From positions 48,079-112,078 of the forward strand of contig JAEURP010000003.1 of the NCBI GenBank assembly GCA_016788585.1: a stretch of 64,000 bases of DNA, written 5' to 3'. The translations under genes and the position numbers were made by a program. This document shows positions 50,056-58,805 of this stretch, in pieces; positions within the stretch are counted from its first letter, which is position 1, and every line of letters starts with the position of its first letter. The DNA comes from Chthonomonas sp. Lineage in GTDB: Bacteria; Armatimonadota; Fimbriimonadia; Fimbriimonadales; Fimbriimonadaceae. Under the pieces are notes generated by a model. That model saw only the letters and a program-made list of their open reading frames with translations. It ran no database searches and was not told the origin of the DNA.

Positions 50056-51366
50056 TCAAATCGCCCCGGTTTGCTTGGCGTGCCAATACGCATTGACGAG
50101 TTCGGCGGCCAGAGTCTCCGGTTCAGCTTCGATATGCTTGATGCCCGCGTTGTTGAGCTCAGCCCGCGCTTCATCGCGTCGCATGCGATACCATTCGTAG
50201 GCTCCCGCCGAGTAAAGTTCGACCTGATTCGTAACGGGTTGCTTGCCCAACTCTCGCAAACGAGGGTCCATGACGCGGGCCAAGAACCAGAGGTGGCGTG
50301 AGCGCATCGGCTGAATGGCCCTGAGGAATGCCCTGGCCTCGCGCGGCTCATCCATATCAGTAAAGGCCACGACCAAGGCACGGCGCGTCCAGCGACTCGC
50401 GAAGGCATGCATCGCGGCGGCGTAGTTGGCCTCTACCGGTGTGGCGACGAGGTCGTGAATGCCGTCGAGCAGCATGTTGATGTGTGCGCGGCCACGACGA
50501 GGCGGAACGTACTTAAGAAGCCGCTCGGCAAACACGATGAGGCCGACTTGGTCGCCCGCGCGTTCGGCGGCATGCATGAGGAGAAGCGCCGTATCGAGGA
50601 TGTGGTCGAGCTTGCGGCGGCCGGCTGCCTCACTGAGCATGTGGCGCGAGGCGTCAATAATGATGAATACGGCCTGGTTGCGTTCGACTTCGTAATCTCG
50701 AACCACGAGCTTGCCGCGGCGAGCCGTGGTCTTCCAATCGATTCGGCGAAAGTCGTCGTGGGCATATTCGCGCAGGCTCTCGAATTCGGTGCCTTGGCCC
50801 CGGTAGCGCGTGCGGCGAACCCCCATGAGGGCGAGCTTTCCGCGCTGATTCAGAAGGTCGAACTCTTGGATCGCTTTAATGTTTGGATAAACGCTGATCG
50901 ATTGCTGAGTAGGAAGGCGGTGCTGAACTTCGCAGAGGCCGAGGGGAGCCATGAACCGGACCAATGTGCAGGGAAATACCTCTGCACCACGATCGCGGGG
51001 CTTCACCTGGTAGCGAAGGACCATTGTCTCACCTGAAGCGAGTTCGATTCCTGATTCCCTTTGAGTGCTGATGAAGTCAGGTGGGGACTCATCCAAAACT
51101 CTGCCCTTCATGGTCGTACTTCCCATGTTCTCAAGCACAAGTTCGATCACATTTCTGGCATTGACGCTCAGGACTTCATCGGTCATTCGCGAAGCGCGCA
51201 GATTCTTGGGATTTGGAGCCAGGAACCAGGTTCCTACTAGGAGCGCGAATACTGTGAAATTGTAAAGGAGGACGACGGGTTCGAAACCCGTAATGACGAT
51301 CCCGGTAAGCGCAAGAGGAATCCCCAGCGCCACCAATAGCCAAAACCGCTTTGTGGGAACGATCAC
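50056..51366 (-). CDS. DUF58 family membrane-associated protein
   Basis: Two N-terminal hydrophobic helices, then a soluble part with the DUF58 hallmark YRGQGTEFESLREYAHDDFRRIDWKTTAR and a von Willebrand A-like fold (FIIIDASRHM, VVAFTDMDEP). In other genomes DUF58 genes sit beside MoxR ATPases and transglutaminase or RDD genes; here an RDD gene is divergent to it. Function is uncertain, possibly envelope-related assembly. GTG start; TAACAT lies nine bases upstream. Confidence 0.9.
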   Translation of the reverse strand: MIVPTKRFWLLVALGIPLALTGIVITGFEPVVLLYNFTVFALLVGTWFLAPNPKNLRASRMTDEVLSVNARNVIELVLENMGSTTMKGRVLDESPPDFISTQRESGIELASGETMVLRYQVKPRDRGAEVFPCTLVRFMAPLGLCEVQHRLPTQQSISVYPNIKAIQEFDLLNQRGKLALMGVRRTRYRGQGTEFESLREYAHDDFRRIDWKTTARRGKLVVRDYEVERNQAVFIIIDASRHMLSEAAGRRKLDHILDTALLLMHAAERAGDQVGLIVFAERLLKYVPPRRGRAHINMLLDGIHDLVATPVEANYAAAMHAFASRWTRRALVVAFTDMDEPREARAFLRAIQPMRSRHLWFLARVMDPRLRELGKQPVTNQVELYSAGAYEWYRMRRDEARAELNNAGIKHIEAEPETLAAELVNAYWHAKQTGAI

Positions 51367-51399
51367 CCTGGCTGGATGTTACTCTCTCGGTCCTTATCG

Positions 51400-51405
51400 T
51401 AGAAT
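51400..51405 (+). promoter_or_regulatory. -10 element (TAGAAT), leaderless GTG start
   Basis: TAGAAT with six bases before GTG 51412; part of a compact divergent promoter with the DUF58 gene. Confidence 0.5.
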
Positions 51406-51411
51406 AGGGGT

Positions 51412-52152
51412 GTGAAGGACATCGCCCCGGTTCTGACTCCCGAAAAGGTCGTGGTGACCTATCGAATCGCCGGGTTGAACACACGCTTTGCCGCTCAGAT
51501 CCTCGACTGGGGCATCGTCTTCATGTCGCTTTACGTGTTGACCATTATCGTTGGCATCGCCTCCATCGCGATGCAGGAAGTGGCATGGGGTGCGTTCATG
51601 GTGTTTGCCGCGGTGTTCCCGTTCCTCTATTTCATCGCACTTGAAGGCCTCTGGAATGGCCAAACGCTCGGAAAGAAGGCCTTGCGGCTTCGCGTAGTCA
51701 TGATTGATGGAACACCAGTGAGCTTCTTCGCATCACTGTTTCGGAATCTGCTTCGCCCCGCCGACATGATTCCCGGCGTTCCCTTTGTAGGCCTTGTCTC
51801 GATGTTCGCCACGCCACGCTTCCAACGTATTGGCGACTTGGCGGTAGGCACGATTGTCATTCACGAGCCAATGATTGGGATGCGATTCACACCGGCGCCA
51901 TACAAGTACGGAATACACCCGCTTGAGCATCACATTGGCAGCCTTCGGCAAATGCAGATGAGCGATTATTTGGTCATGAAGCGGCTTTGTGACCGCTTTC
52001 CGTACCTCACTAAGGAAACACAGGCCCGTCTTACCACGGACATCTGGGCGCCATTTGCCGCAAAACACAAGATCGACGTGCCGGGGGTTCATCCGGTCTA
52101 TCTGATGGAAGCGGTCGTGATGAAATATGGCCGCCAGCAGGAGCTCGTCTGA
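51412..52152 (+). CDS. RDD family membrane protein
   Basis: 246 residues. The RDD domain (about 20-145) begins with ARFAAQILDW-type sequence (TRFAAQILDWGIVFMSLYVL), has a second hydrophobic segment and GQTLGKKALRLRVVMIDGTPVSFFASLFRNLLR. The C-terminal third is soluble and helical (SLRQMQMSDYLVMKRLCDRF). RDD proteins have been linked to ion exchange in a few species; the role here is unknown. Confidence 0.9.
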   Translation: MKDIAPVLTPEKVVVTYRIAGLNTRFAAQILDWGIVFMSLYVLTIIVGIASIAMQEVAWGAFMVFAAVFPFLYFIALEGLWNGQTLGKKALRLRVVMIDGTPVSFFASLFRNLLRPADMIPGVPFVGLVSMFATPRFQRIGDLAVGTIVIHEPMIGMRFTPAPYKYGIHPLEHHIGSLRQMQMSDYLVMKRLCDRFPYLTKETQARLTTDIWAPFAAKHKIDVPGVHPVYLMEAVVMKYGRQQELV

Positions 52153-52391
52153 TTGTTTGGCCAGCCTCTTGAAAACCCGTGGAATAGTCCTTGGGAAAGT
52201 GATGGGCTTCCTTGGGGATGGATTTGTGGAAACGCGATTGGCCCAGAAAACTCATCGCTCATCGGGGAGAAAATCCAGCTTTCCACTACGAGCTTTTTGA
52301 ACCTGCTCGAGGCGGACTTTCCACTTTTCCATCGCCATCATCATCGTCATCATTTATTTATATATCGTGGTTCTTCTGAGGAGATGAGCGT
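52153..52391. other. Candidate replication origin region upstream of recF
   Basis: A gene-free 239-base spacer. The core TTCCAC occurs in four near-DnaA-box 9-mers: minus-strand TATTCCACG near 52179 and GTTTCCACA at 52225-52233, and plus-strand CTTTCCACT at 52279-52287 and 52317-52325. These are followed by an ATC-repeat tract and the AT-rich ATTTATTTATATAT (about 52351-52365). recF, usually near dnaA/dnaN and oriC, starts immediately after. None of the boxes is a perfect TTATCCACA. Confidence 0.4.
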
Positions 52392-53468
52392 TTGAGTTTG
52401 CAGCGCTTGTGGCTTTCGAACTACCGAAACTTTGAGGGTCAAGAGTGGTTGCCTTCGACGGGGGTGAACCTTGTTGTGGGGGCGAATGCGCAGGGGAAGA
52501 CGAACCTTTTGGAGGCGGTGGCTTTGCTTTCGTCGGGCCGGATTCTTCGGAGTGTCAAGGATGATTCGGCGGCGATCCGACTAGGCGAGGACGCGGCTGA
52601 GGTCTTGGGAGAGATTCGTGGACCAGGGACTGAGCTAAAGGTTGTTCTGCGACGAGGTCAGAGGCGGCGGGCTTTCTTGAACAGCGTTGGCATGGCAAAG
52701 ACCTCTGATCTTTTGGGTCGGTTGCCGACAGTGGTGTTTAGCAACTCGGACTTGGCGATCGTTCGCGAGGACGCCGGAGAACGTCGTCGATTTCTTGATC
52801 TTGAGTTGTCGCAGATGTATCCGGTTTATCTTCGGCACTTGTCTATGTACAAGCGAGCCCTGGAGCAGCGTAATGCTTTGTTGAAGCAGGTGAATCATCA
52901 GCGGGTCGAAGATGCCAGTTTTGAGATTTGGGAGGCGCAGCTTGGCGAACATGGTAAAGCGATGCGGGAGTACCGTCATCGGTTTTGTGGCGAGCTGTTA
53001 GTAAAGGCGAGCCGGATCCATGATGAATTGGGTTCCGAGGTCTTGGACTTGGCCTATGAAGAGGCAGACTTTGGCGACTTGACGGAGGCCTTGGCATCGG
53101 GTCGGGCGAGGGAGATTCACCGAGGAACGACGCAGGTGGGGCCGCACCGTGATGATTTATCGATCTCGGTGAATGGGAAGTTAGCGCGGAATTATGGGTC
53201 GCAGGGTCAGCAAAGAACGGCAGCGCTCTCGCTGAAATTGGCAACCATTGAACTGATTCAGGACACGCTTGGCGAACCGCCAGTGATCTTGCTCGACGAT
53301 GTTCTTAGCGAGCTTGATATGCATCGCCGAGAGCACTTGTTGAGCTTCGTTTTGCACACCCAGACGCAGACCATTCTCACTTGTACCGAAGCAAACCAGG
53401 CGGGTTCGGAAGTGCAAAAAGATGCGACCATCTTTAGCGTTCGAGCGGGTAACGTGGAGCCAGCATGA
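52392..53468 (+). CDS. recF: DNA replication and repair protein RecF
   Basis: SMC-like ATPase that loads RecA at gaps. Walker A GANAQGKTNLLEAV, the RecF-specific PTVVFSNSDLAIVREDAGERRRFLDLELSQ, TQVGPHRDDLSI, the ABC signature GSQGQQRTAALSLKLA and Walker B VILLDDVLSELD. 358 residues. TTG start at 52392 with GGAG eight bases upstream. Its stop overlaps the following ATG (ATGA). Confidence 0.95.
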   Translation: MSLQRLWLSNYRNFEGQEWLPSTGVNLVVGANAQGKTNLLEAVALLSSGRILRSVKDDSAAIRLGEDAAEVLGEIRGPGTELKVVLRRGQRRRAFLNSVGMAKTSDLLGRLPTVVFSNSDLAIVREDAGERRRFLDLELSQMYPVYLRHLSMYKRALEQRNALLKQVNHQRVEDASFEIWEAQLGEHGKAMREYRHRFCGELLVKASRIHDELGSEVLDLAYEEADFGDLTEALASGRAREIHRGTTQVGPHRDDLSISVNGKLARNYGSQGQQRTAALSLKLATIELIQDTLGEPPVILLDDVLSELDMHRREHLLSFVLHTQTQTILTCTEANQAGSEVQKDATIFSVRAGNVEPA

Positions 53469-53767
53469 GAATCATGGCGGACGTTCTGGGTGAGGCAATT
53501 GGCCGCAAGGAAGTCATGCGGGCTGCCCGAGCGCAGTTGCTGTTCTCGCGCTGGGGTGAGGCGGTTGGCGAGCATTTGGCCAAGAACACTAAACCCGACC
53601 GGTTTGAAAAGGGCACGCTTTGGTTTACGGCGTCCGGGAGCGCGTGGTCGCAGGAGACCATGCTGAACAAGGATGTCATTCTTGATCGCTTGAATGAGAT
53701 GGCCGCTGAACAGCTGTTTCTTGATTTGAGAGCGTCTCGGGCGCTGCGCAAAGCTCGCGACTTATAG
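53465..53767 (+). CDS. DUF721/DciA-family protein
   Basis: A 100-residue protein with the DUF721 pattern: RWGEAVGEHLAKNTKPDRFEKGTLWFTASGSAWSQETMLNKDVILDRLNE. DciA proteins of this family help load the replicative helicase. Position right after recF, with an ATGA overlap, is the arrangement seen near many bacterial origins. Sequence and context agree. Confidence 0.88.
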   Translation: MRIMADVLGEAIGRKEVMRAARAQLLFSRWGEAVGEHLAKNTKPDRFEKGTLWFTASGSAWSQETMLNKDVILDRLNEMAAEQLFLDLRASRALRKARDL

Positions 53768-53776
53768 GTTCTTCTT

Positions 53777-55177
53777 ATGAGAAAGGAGCTTGAAGGCCGG
53801 CCGCTAATCTGGCTGGCTTTGGCTTTTATGGGCGGTCTGGCGTCCCAGTTCTATCCGGTCTTTGCCTTTGTTGGATTGGGTTGTTTGGTGGTGGATCGGC
53901 GAGCTTCGTTTTGGGCATTGGGATTGGGGTTTGCGATCTTGGGCGTCGTCATGGCTCCGCGAGTGCCATCGTTGATCACCGAGCCTTCCGAGTTTAGTGG
54001 CGAAGTTGTTGTCGTTCATGCGCCAAGGCCCACGCAATCTGGAGAGCGCGCGGTTGTGGCGACCTCAGGGCAGAGGGTCGTGATGTATTACGATGCCGGG
54101 CAAGACGTTTCGTTTGGCGACACGCTGCTCGTTCAAGGGCGAGTGCGGCCATTGACGGAGAAGAGTCGCGAGTATTGGCGGCATCAGCAGGTTTCGGGGA
54201 GCCTGAACGTGCGAGGGACGATCACAAGGGTTTCGCGCGGGCCACCGTTCTTTGCTTGGGGACAAGGCATTCGGCTTGCGTTCGTTGATTACACTCGCGA
54301 GACCTTGGGTCAACGGGCGCGGGCGATTGTGCAGTCCGTTTGTTTCAATCACGATGTCGAGCTCTCGGACGAGGAGCGAGAAGCTCTTTCTCGGAGTGGC
54401 ATCATTCACATCATCTCGACAAGCGGGATGCATGTGGTGCTGGTGGCAGGGTTCTTGTCGCTGCTTCTTTCTGCCTTGCCAATGCCGCGCTGGTGCCAGA
54501 TGGGCATTCTGATGCTCCTGCTGCTCGTTTACGGTGCCGCTGCGAGCTTTCGGCCCCCAATGGTGCGCTCGATCTTTATGGCCGGGTTTTGGGCCTTTGC
54601 GTACCTTTTTAAGCGCGAAGCGGATGGACTATCAGCGACCGCCGCCAGCGCGATCATCACATTGCTCATCATGCCGCACGCGATTTTCGATGTTGGCTTC
54701 CTGTTATCGTTCGTGGCGATCACGTCGTTGGTCATGTTTGTGCCGGAAGCGGGGCGACATGTGAACACGGCCTTGGGTTGGATTGCTTTGCGGGCGAAGC
54801 AATCGGCATTGGCTTCGACGGTGGCGAGCTTGGCCGCGGCGCCGTTGCTCAGTTTGTCGTTTCGGCAGTTCTCGATTATTGGCGTCGTGACGAACTTGAT
54901 CGTTGCACCACTAATTCCAGTGATCGTTTCGGTATCGATCCTGGCTTGGCTGGTTAAGGGTCCAGTTGGGGCATTTTGCATGCAGGTTGTCGTGGAGCCG
55001 CTGGCGCTGTTTTGCTCAGGCGTGGCAGGTTGGATTAGCAACCTGCCCTTCGCCGCCATTGAAACACCAGAAATTCCGCCCTGGTTCGTGATTGGGTTCT
55101 ATGTGTTTGCGGCTATGCTTTGGAGGCCAAAGCCTCGTCCGACCTTTAGACGCCCAGTAACTGACGGCGCGCTTTGA
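53777..55177 (+). CDS. ComEC/Rec2-type membrane channel protein, no MBL domain
   Basis: 466 residues: N-terminal hydrophobic segments, an extracytoplasmic OB-like domain (about 75-155) and the Competence domain with the hallmark HIISTSGMHVVLVAGFL, then SFRPPMVRSIFMAGFWA and further helices. In transforming bacteria ComEC imports single-stranded DNA; the C-terminal metallo-beta-lactamase domain of many homologues is absent here. Its 3' end overlaps valS by 32 bases on the other strand. Confidence 0.9.
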   Translation: MRKELEGRPLIWLALAFMGGLASQFYPVFAFVGLGCLVVDRRASFWALGLGFAILGVVMAPRVPSLITEPSEFSGEVVVVHAPRPTQSGERAVVATSGQRVVMYYDAGQDVSFGDTLLVQGRVRPLTEKSREYWRHQQVSGSLNVRGTITRVSRGPPFFAWGQGIRLAFVDYTRETLGQRARAIVQSVCFNHDVELSDEEREALSRSGIIHIISTSGMHVVLVAGFLSLLLSALPMPRWCQMGILMLLLLVYGAAASFRPPMVRSIFMAGFWAFAYLFKREADGLSATAASAIITLLIMPHAIFDVGFLLSFVAITSLVMFVPEAGRHVNTALGWIALRAKQSALASTVASLAAAPLLSLSFRQFSIIGVVTNLIVAPLIPVIVSVSILAWLVKGPVGAFCMQVVVEPLALFCSGVAGWISNLPFAAIETPEIPPWFVIGFYVFAAMLWRPKPRPTFRRPVTDGAL

Positions 55178-57734
55178 TCTTGTCGAGGCGGTCTTGGAGG
55201 TCGGCATGCAGGGCTTGTTCGCGCTCGACAATCTCTGGCTTTGCTCTTTCGACGAATTGTGGATTGCTGAGCCTGAGGTTGAGCTTGCTGAGCTCATCGG
55301 AAAGCTTTGCTTCATCACTTGTTAGCTTTGTAGCAATGCGATCGAGGTCTATCGCTCCTTCGATGGGTAGGTGGACGTCGATGCCGTCGACGGTTGTGCT
55401 GACCGTGCGGACACCTTCTGGCAGGGCAGTGCTGAGCTCAGTGATCCAAGCTTGGGTTCGCAGGATTTCTTCGCCCCCAGCGAGATCACCCACCACGTAG
55501 GCTTTGGCGAAGTCTTTCTTTGGGTCGAGCTCGAGGTCGGCTCTTAAGGCACGGGTTGCTCTGACGAGATTGAACCAGCGCTCTACCGTCTGCTCGGCCA
55601 TGGGGCTGTTCCAATGTGAAGGAATCTCGGGCCAATCTGCAATCATCACAAACTCGGCTTTGTCAGCTAAGGGCAAGTTTTGATAAAGCTCTTCTGTGAT
55701 GTGCGGCATGATGGGGTGCAGCATGGTGACAAATGCCTCCATAGCCTTAAGTAGCACCCATATTGGAGTTTGCTTGTGTGCAGGGTCAAGAAGGCGAGAC
55801 TTGCACACTTCAAGATACCAGTCGCACATTTCTGACCAGAAAAACTGATACAGTGAATTGGCTGCCCGCTGGAAGTCGAAGGCCTCATACGCCTCACGAA
55901 CTAGTCTTTCTGTGATAGATAGGCGACTAAGCAGCCACTTATCCACTATCTCCAGACTGGCTGTTTCGCTGACAGGGCCATCAACATTCATGAGAATGAA
56001 GCGCGCGGCGTTCCAAATTTTGTTACAGAAGTTTCGGGCGTCGTCAACCCGGCGCTCGCTGTAACGAATTTCTTGATTCGTGCCAGCTTGGCTGAGCAAG
56101 GTGTATCGAAGTGCATCTGCGCCAACGCGTTCGATGACCTCGGTTGGGTCGACGCCGGTGCCGAGCGACTTGCTCATGCGGCGACCATCCTCGGTCATCA
56201 CGGTGGCGTGAATGCAAACATCTTGGAAGGGGATATCGCCGGCGAAGTCCATGCCCATCATGATCATGCGGGCGACCCAGAGATAGATGATGTTGCGGTC
56301 AGTAACGAGAACGTTGGTCGGATACCGGTCTTGTGCAAGTTTGTCGGGCCAACCTTGGGTGGCAAAGGGCCAGAGGCCGCTGCTAAACCAGGTGTCGAGT
56401 ACATCCTCATCTTGCCGAACGATCTTGTCAGCACCGGCTTGCTGTTGTGCATCTTCTAGGCTCAAAGCTGCATAAGCTTTGCCATCTTCTGTGTAGTAAA
56501 CGGGAATGCGATGTCCCCACCAGAGTTGGCGGCTGATGCACCAATCTCGGATGTTCTCCATCCAATCGAGGTACACCTTCGTGTAGCGTTCGGGCGTGAA
56601 CTTGATCTTTCCAGCCTTGACGGCCTCGATGCCTGGTCCGGCGAGCTCAGTCTGCTTTACAAACCATTGCTCGCTGAGGAGGGGCTCTACGACCTCGCCG
56701 CTGCGCTCGCTTACGATGATCGGGATTTGGTGATCTTCAACTTTGACCAGGAATCCTTGATCTTCTAAGTCCGCGACGATAGCTTTGCGTGCTTCGTACC
56801 GGTCCATGCCTTGATACTTGCACTCAAGACTCACTTTGGCGCGATCGTCGAGCACGACGGGCATTTCGAGTTGATGCCGTGCCCCAACTTCGTAGTCATT
56901 CGGGTCGTGGGCCGGGGTGATTTTGACGGCGCCAGTTCCAAACTCGGGGTCAGGATAGGGATCTGCGAGCAGGGGAATCTCTCGACCGATAAGGGGAAGC
57001 CTCAACGTCTTGCCAATGAGGCCGTCGTAGCGCTTGTCGGAAGGGTTGACGGCAACCGCGACGTCGCCGAGCATGGTTTCGGGACGAGTGGTCGCAACAA
57101 TGACCTCACCCGAACCATCAGTAAACGGATAACGCACGTGGTAGAGCTTGCCGTTGATGGTTTTGCGCTCGGTTTCGATATCGGAAACGCTGGTTTGCAG
57201 GACCGGATCCCAGTTCACGACGCGCTTACCGCGATAGATTAATCCGCGATTAAACCAGTCAATAAATACCTTGAGGACGGCGTTGGCGTAGTCTTCATCG
57301 AGCGTGAAGCGCGACTTAGACCAGTCGAAGGCGCAGCCCAATGAGCGGAACTGCTCAATGATGGTGTCCCCGCTCACCTTGCGCCACTCCCAGACCTTCT
57401 CGACAAACTTCTCACGCCCAAGTTCCGAGGGCTGGATGCCTTGCTGCTTGAGTTGCTTGCTGACGACGCTTTGCGTCGCAATGCCGGCGTGGTCTTGCCC
57501 CGGGATGATGAGCACATTGAATCCGCGGAGCCGCTTATACCTGCCAATAACATCCTGAATGGGGTAGCAAAGGCTGTGGCCCATGTGGAGAGAGCCGGTG
57601 ATGTTGGGCGGGGGAATGGTGATCGTGTAGCGCGGGGCGCCTGATGCCAATGCTTGAAATAGCCCGGCGGATTCCCAGGCCTGATACCATTTAGCCTCGA
57701 CTTGCGAGGCGTCGTACTTACTCGACAGTTCCAT
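55146..57734 (-). CDS. valS: Valyl-tRNA synthetase
   Basis: Class I synthetase, 862 residues. HIGH motif as PPPNITGSLHMGHSL, editing domain (ATTRPETMLGDVAVAVNP), zinc-free core, KMSKS as RRMSKSLGTGVDP, anticodon-binding domain and a C-terminal coiled coil (ELSKLNLRLSNPQFVERA). The ATG follows AAGGAACAAC. The stem-loop next to the ribosome binding site is listed separately. No T-box leader is present. Confidence 0.98.
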   Translation of the reverse strand: MELSSKYDASQVEAKWYQAWESAGLFQALASGAPRYTITIPPPNITGSLHMGHSLCYPIQDVIGRYKRLRGFNVLIIPGQDHAGIATQSVVSKQLKQQGIQPSELGREKFVEKVWEWRKVSGDTIIEQFRSLGCAFDWSKSRFTLDEDYANAVLKVFIDWFNRGLIYRGKRVVNWDPVLQTSVSDIETERKTINGKLYHVRYPFTDGSGEVIVATTRPETMLGDVAVAVNPSDKRYDGLIGKTLRLPLIGREIPLLADPYPDPEFGTGAVKITPAHDPNDYEVGARHQLEMPVVLDDRAKVSLECKYQGMDRYEARKAIVADLEDQGFLVKVEDHQIPIIVSERSGEVVEPLLSEQWFVKQTELAGPGIEAVKAGKIKFTPERYTKVYLDWMENIRDWCISRQLWWGHRIPVYYTEDGKAYAALSLEDAQQQAGADKIVRQDEDVLDTWFSSGLWPFATQGWPDKLAQDRYPTNVLVTDRNIIYLWVARMIMMGMDFAGDIPFQDVCIHATVMTEDGRRMSKSLGTGVDPTEVIERVGADALRYTLLSQAGTNQEIRYSERRVDDARNFCNKIWNAARFILMNVDGPVSETASLEIVDKWLLSRLSITERLVREAYEAFDFQRAANSLYQFFWSEMCDWYLEVCKSRLLDPAHKQTPIWVLLKAMEAFVTMLHPIMPHITEELYQNLPLADKAEFVMIADWPEIPSHWNSPMAEQTVERWFNLVRATRALRADLELDPKKDFAKAYVVGDLAGGEEILRTQAWITELSTALPEGVRTVSTTVDGIDVHLPIEGAIDLDRIATKLTSDEAKLSDELSKLNLRLSNPQFVERAKPEIVEREQALHADLQDRLDKIKARRQLLGV

Positions 57735-57743
57735 GTTGTTCCT

Positions 57744-57762
57744 TGCTTCCTGTTGCGAAGCA
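57744..57762 (-). repeat. Hairpin beside the valS ribosome binding site
   Basis: TGCTTC and GAAGCA arms with a seven-base loop, ending two bases before AAGGAAC of valS on the minus strand. Could influence initiation; no further evidence. Confidence 0.35.
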
Positions 57763-57786
57763 GGCTCAGTCTACCTGCGGGGTCAT

Positions 57787-57802
57787 TGTTCCACGTGGAA
57801 CA
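57787..57802. other. parS-like centromere site
   Basis: Perfect 16-bp palindrome TGTTCCACGTGGAACA. It differs from the classical parS TGTTTCACGTGAAACA by one symmetric pair (C-G in place of T-A), a form still palindromic and typical of ParB sites. It lies between valS and the ABC gene, ending at the base before the ABC stop codon. ParB sites cluster near oriC, and the candidate origin is about 5.5 kb away. Confidence 0.75.
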
Positions 57803-58792
57803 CTAGGTCGGAGGGGCTTCCGCAAATAGATTACGAATGACTTCTTCCACCGAAACCTCTTCAATGGCGATGTCGGCAACCGGCAGGTTGGCCAGAACTG
57901 CGGCCGTCACCTTGGAAGTGTCGGCTCGCTTAACAGTAATAGCAACGCTTTCGTCCTCGCTCTCGTTGAGCTCGCCATACTTGCCGAGGTCGTCGGGAGA
58001 GACTTCTTCGGAGAATCTGAGGCGAAGGATGCGTTTATCGCTATAACGCTGCATGAGGGAGTCGAGTGTGCCGTCGAAAATAATCGTGCCGTGATCAATA
58101 ACGATAACTCGTTCACAGAGCTCCTGGACATCCTGCATGTAGTGGCTCGTTAGAATCATGGTTGAGCCTTCGTCTCGATTGAGTTCTTTCAGGAAGTCCC
58201 GAATTTTCTTTTGGGAAACGAGGTCTAGCCCAATTGTCGGCTCATCAAGAAAAATTACTCTCGGGCCGTGCAGAAGGGCGGCGACTAGTTCGCATTTCAT
58301 GCGTTCACCAAGAGATAGCTTGCGAACTTGAGTATTGACTTTGTCCGTGAGTTGGAGATCCGACAGAAGCCGCTCCATCCTTCGATCAAATGATTTGTGG
58401 TCGACGCCATAGATCTCGCGCAGTACAACAAAGGAGTCCCAAGCAGGCAAGTCCCACCAGAGCTGGTTCTTGTTGCCCATCACAAGAGCAATCTGCCGAA
58501 GGAGCTCAGGTCTGCGGTCGAACGGTTTGTAGCTGAGTACACGTGCTTCACCTGAAGTGGGATGAAGGATTCCCGTCAACATTTTCAACGTCGTGGTCTT
58601 TCCAGCTCCATTGGGTCCCAAGAAGCCCACCAATTCGCCTGGAGCGATGTCGAAAGATACTTTTTTGACCGCCTCCATGAGAGTCTTTTCACGGGAGACT
58701 AGGGCACGCAATGATCCGGCGATTCCTGGCTGCTTTTTTACCGAAGTGAATGTCTTAGACAACTCACGCACGGTAATGGCCGGATCACTCAT
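57803..58792 (-). CDS. ABC-2-type transporter ATP-binding protein
   Basis: ATPase of the NatA/multidrug type: Walker A GPNGAGKTTTLK, a Q-loop with MGNKNQLWWDLP, signature KLSLGERMKCELVAALLHG, Walker B VIFLDEPTIGLD and H-loop LTSHYMQDV. It starts with SDPAITVRELSKTF and has a C-terminal extension (about 240-329) as in daunorubicin/viologen-type exporters. No permease gene is adjacent, so its partner must be elsewhere. TATTCT box exactly six bases before the ATG. Confidence 0.93.
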   Translation of the reverse strand: MSDPAITVRELSKTFTSVKKQPGIAGSLRALVSREKTLMEAVKKVSFDIAPGELVGFLGPNGAGKTTTLKMLTGILHPTSGEARVLSYKPFDRRPELLRQIALVMGNKNQLWWDLPAWDSFVVLREIYGVDHKSFDRRMERLLSDLQLTDKVNTQVRKLSLGERMKCELVAALLHGPRVIFLDEPTIGLDLVSQKKIRDFLKELNRDEGSTMILTSHYMQDVQELCERVIVIDHGTIIFDGTLDSLMQRYSDKRILRLRFSEEVSPDDLGKYGELNESEDESVAITVKRADTSKVTAAVLANLPVADIAIEEVSVEEVIRNLFAEAPPT

Positions 58793-58798
58793 GGCTTC

Positions 58799-58804
58799 AG
58801 AATA
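58799..58804 (-). promoter_or_regulatory. -10 element (TATTCT), leaderless start of the ABC gene
   Basis: Minus-strand TATTCT with six bases before ATG 58792; it overlaps the end of the cdsA-coding region spacer. Confidence 0.45.
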
Positions 58805-58805
58805 C

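Noticed and set aside
52339..52360. DnaA-trio element in the ATC-repeat tract
   Set aside because: The repeat has the wrong base order and polarity for the published 3'-GAT-5' trio on either strand, so it is not counted as origin evidence.
57735..57802. T-box leader ahead of valS
   Set aside because: The spacer is too short and lacks the T-box sequence; only a small hairpin is present.
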